Source: Pycnococcus provasolii
Lineage: Eukaryota > Chlorophyta > Pseudoscourfieldiophyceae > Pseudoscourfieldiales > Pycnococcaceae
Direction: 5' to 3'
Assembly: GCA_938743325.2 (NCBI GenBank)
Contig: OW568901.1
Span: 186,001 to 250,000 of the forward strand
Length of the DNA: 64,000 nt
This document shows, piece by piece, positions 61,233-64,000 of the stretch. Position 1 is the stretch's first letter, and every line of letters begins with the position of its first letter. The notes under the pieces were generated by a model, which searched no databases, had not been told where the DNA came from, and saw only the letters and a program-made list of their open reading frames with translations. A program made the translations under genes and the position numbers.

Positions 61233-61343
61233 AGCGTTTGACCTGGGTTCGATTCCCAGTGGAATCAGTACTGTACTGTATCAAAATTCAGACCCTCAGA
61301 ATAGAGAGGTTCTATAGCTCAATGGTAGAGTGGACGCCTTCCA
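61233..61343 (+). tRNA. Circularly permuted tRNA-Gly(UCC) gene
   Basis: The two tRNA halves are in reversed order. The 3' half (61233-61267) has anticodon-stem 3' strand GCGTT, variable loop TGAC, T-arm CTGGG TTCGATT CCCAG, acceptor 3' strand TGGAATC and discriminator A. A 40-nt spacer (61268-61307) follows. The 5' half (61308-61343) has acceptor GGTTCTA, T8 A9, D-stem GCTC / GAGT around AATGGTA, G26, anticodon-stem GACGC and loop CTTCCA. All seven acceptor pairs form (two G-U), as do all five anticodon-stem pairs (one G-U). Joining gives loop CTTCCAA, anticodon UCC, and a 71-nt tRNA without encoded CCA. A-box and B-box match consensus. A run of T's at 61360-61369 follows the 5' half, as expected for Pol III termination. 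Confidence 0.85.
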
Positions 61344-61359
61344 TAGGGAAGCTATCCAA

Positions 61360-61369
61360 TTTTTTTTTT
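61360..61369 (+). terminator. Pol III T-run after the permuted tRNA
   Basis: Ten consecutive T's beginning 17 nt after the 5' half of the permuted tRNA-Gly. Its position after the 5' half, and not after the 3' half, supports a single transcript covering both halves. Confidence 0.8.
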
Positions 61370-61386
61370 GCACTAAGATACCCTTT

Positions 61387-61474
61387 CTTCGTCGGACGAC
61401 GAAGAGGGCAGCCCTAACCCTAACCCTAACCCTTGGAGTAGGTGACCCTACTCCCGCTTCGTCGGACGACGGAG
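61387..61474. repeat. TTAGGG array between two hairpins and direct repeats
   Basis: CTTCGTCGGACGACGAAG (61387-61404) is an 8-bp perfect inverted repeat with loop GA. It recurs with one change at 61457-61474. Between them are three to four CCCTAA units (61412-61433) and a second perfect inverted repeat GGAGTAGG-TGAC-CCTACTCC (61435-61454). Confidence 0.8.
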
Positions 61475-61535
61475 CGGCGAGCTACCACTACGTCGTCTAT
61501 ATACGGCTCCTATAGTTTTAGTTACTACTACTTAT

Positions 61536-62837
61536 TTATTCATCGGCAATAGGCTTGCGCTGAGGCCACCGGCTCATCGCCATCCATTCGCTCTGCAATG
61601 CTTCCTGCGCGGTGGGTCTTGCCGACGGATTTTTCTGAAGAAGACTTTGCGCAAGTTGCCGGCCTTGCTCAGACACCTCTTGCCATTCCGGGCTGGCAAA
61701 GTCGGGCTTGTCACCTTGAATGGACGAGAACAGCTTCGCGTGCCCGTCTGCGGTGGAGAAGGGCAGCTTGCCAGAGAGGAGGCGGTAGATGAGTACGCCC
61801 GCACTCCACACGTCCGCCTGCTTCCCCGCGGAGCGATGCAGCACCTCCGGCGCAACGAAAGCTGGCGTGCCGCACTTGTCGGTGTAAGGCGGGTCGCCAG
61901 GCTTCATGTCGATGGCGAGTCCAAAGTCGCTGAGCTTGAGGATTCCGTCCGGTCCCTTTGTGGTGTACAAAAAGTTGTCTGGCTTGATGTCGCGGAAGCA
62001 GACGTTTCTGTCGTGCAGCTGCGCAACGACTTGCAGGATCTCTCTGCTGATGTCGCGCGCGTCGTCTTCGGACCACCCATCGGCAGTTTCCATGTCCATG
62101 TCCCTCCAGTGCTCGAGGAGCGATCCGCCGTTGCATAGTTCGAGTTGGAGGTAGATGTGCGTGCTGTCCTCGAAGACGTCGAACAGAGTGACGACGTGGA
62201 ATGCGCTAGACATTCTCTGGTGCAGTTCCACTTCCCTTTTGAGCATTTTCTGGTACTTGAGCGTTGCCCCGTATCCGAGCGACGACTTCGTTTTGGGTAT
62301 ACATTTGATGGCGTACTCCTTTGTTGGGTCGGATCGCATGTGTGCCTTGTACACGCGCCCGTATCCTCCCTTTCCTAGGAGTGTATCCTTTCCGTTTCGA
62401 AACCTCGCGCCTGTGGCCTCCATGTCGAACATTTCGTCCAAGTCGCGGCGGTACCCGAACCACGTGACGTTCGGGTCGTCCCCGTTCTTTCTGTTGTTGT
62501 CACCAGACTGCTGCTGCTGCTGCTTCGAGGTTGTCGACGGGGAAGAGGATGTGGGTGTGTATTCTGAGGATGAGGATGAGGTAGCCGCTGTACACATGGT
62601 GCGCGACGGCGAATCTGCACCGTGCAAGCGAGACACTACACGCAAAGACAAACTGCAAGCCTTTTGCAACCTACAAGCACCCGCCCCTAACCCTATGCCA
62701 CCATTACCACCCGTAGTACACCCCCCCCTGTGTTGACGAGTTTGTAGTTGTGCGCGAGATACACGACGAGGCCGAGGACGAGAAGACGCGCGAGGGCACA
62801 ACGACGCAGCCGGAGCAGGAGCAGCAGCGGCGGGCAT
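61536..62837 (-). CDS. Serine/threonine protein kinase (CAMK-like)
   Basis: 433 residues from ATG at 62837; the longer open frame has no earlier ATG. Kinase domain at about 145-420: Gly loop LGKGGYGRVYKA, Lys in YAIKCIPK, catalytic loop CFRDIKPDNFL (RD type), DFG in LKLSDFGLAID, activation segment end CGTPAFVAPEVL, then DVWSAGVLIYRLLSGKLPF, and an Arg in PSARPTAQEAL. The order and the CGTPAFVAPEVL/ADVWSAGV motifs are typical of the CAMK/CDPK group, but no EF-hands follow. The N-terminal 140 residues are Ala/Ser/Arg-rich and may hold a transit peptide, or the start may be the later ATG at 62597. Substrate unknown. Confidence 0.85.
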   Translation of the reverse strand: MPAAAAPAPAASLCPRASSRPRPRRVSRAQLQTRQHRGGCTTGGNGGIGLGAGACRLQKACSLSLRVVSRLHGADSPSRTMCTAATSSSSSEYTPTSSSPSTTSKQQQQQSGDNNRKNGDDPNVTWFGYRRDLDEMFDMEATGARFRNGKDTLLGKGGYGRVYKAHMRSDPTKEYAIKCIPKTKSSLGYGATLKYQKMLKREVELHQRMSSAFHVVTLFDVFEDSTHIYLQLELCNGGSLLEHWRDMDMETADGWSEDDARDISREILQVVAQLHDRNVCFRDIKPDNFLYTTKGPDGILKLSDFGLAIDMKPGDPPYTDKCGTPAFVAPEVLHRSAGKQADVWSAGVLIYRLLSGKLPFSTADGHAKLFSSIQGDKPDFASPEWQEVSEQGRQLAQSLLQKNPSARPTAQEALQSEWMAMSRWPQRKPIADE

Positions 62838-62939
62838 GGGCGGAGGGAAGGGCCCGCTGCCACCTGAGAATGCGAGGAGAGGGAAAGGGGCCACCTGGGG
62901 GGGATCTCACGAGGCCGAGTCAGCGTTATCGAATATCTC

Positions 62940-62973
62940 AGGTTAGGGTTAGGGTTAGGGTTAGGGTTAGGGC
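62940..62973. repeat. Interstitial TTAGGG array in divergent promoter
   Basis: Five to six TTAGGG units between the kinase gene (-) and the gene at 63020 (+), about 50 bp before the latter's ATG. Confidence 0.85.
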
Positions 62974-63019
62974 TCGGGTCCCTCCCCTCCTCTCCTCTCC
63001 TCTCCTCTCGCCATATACC

Positions 63020-64000
63020 ATGGAGGTGGTGCTCGCGCCGTCGCTGCAGCCCGCGCACGCGCACGCCACCGCAGCAATCAGGTGGTTCAGAGCGAACTAC
63101 GACTACGATGAAGACGCACAGCCGCTCACCCTCGCACTCACATCCGCGAAGCAAATGTGCGCGTCGGTTCTCAAACTCGCACTCGTGCGTGGCTCGCTCG
63201 CGTTCGACGCGCAGAAAGATGCAACATTCGTATACGTCGCTGCGCTGTGGACGCGGAGGCTCAAGAAGTTGATCAAAAATGCTCTTGCGCAAGAAGAGAC
63301 GGCGTCTCCGACTCCGACTCCAACACATAAAGTATCATTACAGCACAAAGAAAGTGCGCGCTCGGCGCTTCTCAGCACGTTGAGGTGGGCGGCAGTGAGA
63401 TGTGCTGAGAGAGCGAACGCGACGCCTGCAGTCAAGGACCTAAGAAGCATCGCCATGCATGCCGACGAACACGACGAGGCTTCGAACAGGGACAGCGGCG
63501 ACGACGAAGACGCGCTGCGACGACACCTCGCGCACATGCCGCCCGTCGTTCCAAGCAAAAGGCATCTCGGCGAACTGAAGGGGTACTACTACGGCGTACG
63601 CCACGTGCGACTGGGACGGGAAGGACCGCCGGGAGGTGTCGCGGTGCTTGGATACCACGCGGATGTCAGCACAACATGTGACGCCAAAGGAACGTGGGCT
63701 GCACACCCGACTCGCGTCTGCATCGCGGGTGTGCGTGGAGCGGTTGTTCAAGACGCCTGGACAAAGCTGGTGACAAAGGCAACAGGACACCGTCCACGCA
63801 GCCGTTTGTCTAACGAGCACGAGTGTGCATCCCTCGTGCTTATTCCTGACGACGACGGCGGCGGCGACGACGACTGCGCAGCGAGCGTCATCAACGGCGA
63901 AGTTGACGGTGCAGTGCAGACGCAGTTGACGTCTGGCGCACGTGCAGTGTGCGTGCTCGGTGCTCCCAACGTACTCGCACGCTGGCTGCGGGGCACGTGC
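63020..64000 (+). CDS. Hypothetical protein, 3' end beyond window
   Basis: Open from the ATG at 63020 to the end of the window (at least 327 codons); the context CATATACCATGGAGG is good. It starts MEVVLAPSLQPAHAHA, continues with a helical region (about 16-95), a Ser/Glu/Asp-rich spacer (about 95-165), then a region with ELKGYYYGVRHVRLGREG, GVAVLGYHADVSTTC and TRVCIAGVRGAVVQDAW. A TTAGGG array is just upstream. No family is recognised and the C-terminus is missing. Confidence 0.6.
   Translation, partial: MEVVLAPSLQPAHAHATAAIRWFRANYDYDEDAQPLTLALTSAKQMCASVLKLALVRGSLAFDAQKDATFVYVAALWTRRLKKLIKNALAQEETASPTPTPTHKVSLQHKESARSALLSTLRWAAVRCAERANATPAVKDLRSIAMHADEHDEASNRDSGDDEDALRRHLAHMPPVVPSKRHLGELKGYYYGVRHVRLGREGPPGGVAVLGYHADVSTTCDAKGTWAAHPTRVCIAGVRGAVVQDAWTKLVTKATGHRPRSRLSNEHECASLVLIPDDDGGGDDDCAASVINGEVDGAVQTQLTSGARAVCVLGAPNVLARWLRGTC

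Noticed and set aside
1-64000. CRISPR arrays or bacterial operons
   Set aside because: No regularly spaced repeats with unique spacers; introns, eukaryotic ribosomal proteins and B-box/CCT proteins show nuclear DNA.

Overview
This is nuclear DNA from a gene-dense eukaryote, most likely a small green alga of the prasinophyte type. That placement is an inference. It rests on a CONSTANS-type protein with two B-boxes and a CCT domain, a peroxisomal acyl-activating enzyme of the plant AAE17/18 type, a plastid-type PHT4 phosphate transporter, few and short spliceosomal introns, short intergenic gaps, and a tRNA gene whose two halves are in permuted order, an arrangement known mainly from picoplanktonic green algae and red algae. 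Cytosolic ribosomal protein genes (eS8, eL27) and ER GPI-anchor machinery show that it is nuclear.

Layout. 0-10 kb: RPS8 (-), PIG-U (-), a two-EF-hand protein (+), a Jupiter/HN1-like protein (-), a CAF16-type ABC ATPase (+) and a two-TM protein of unknown function (-). 10-20 kb: AAE17/18-like enzyme ending in SKL (+), amidohydrolase (-), EF-hand mitochondrial carrier (+), BAHD-like acyltransferase (-). 20-25 kb: transposon debris (Ty3/gypsy integrase piece and hAT-like piece), a secreted YjiK-like propeller (+) and repeat-rich DNA. 25-41 kb: a three-EF-hand membrane protein (+), a small protein (-), an RsmE-type rRNA methyltransferase (+), a secreted RE-rich protein (+), CONSTANS-like (-), a CFAP141-like small protein (+), an MIT-domain protein (-), a 2OG-Fe(II) oxygenase (+), inositol-3-phosphate synthase (+) and a SulP/STAS transporter (-). 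41-58 kb: a 1273-residue IPT/TIG secreted protein (-), a tandem LRR gene (+), a 55-codon ORF (-), a 2190-residue coiled-coil protein (-), a TPR protein (+), RPL27 (-) and a PHT4-like transporter (+). 58-64 kb: repeat modules, a truncated second copy of part of the SulP gene, a frameshifted TIR-like 'SHAWKY' pseudogene, the permuted tRNA-Gly(UCC), a protein kinase (-) and a gene cut by the right edge (+).

Five genes need splicing to be read correctly. Donors are GTACGT, GTGCGT, GTAGGT, GTATGT or GTACCG, acceptors end in CAG, and introns run from 78 to 533 bp. In both ribosomal protein genes the intron sits directly after the initiator codon. Several genes carry short TTAGGG arrays in their upstream regions, and one array even supplies the end of a coding sequence. 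The most unusual item is the permuted tRNA gene at 61.23-61.37 kb.
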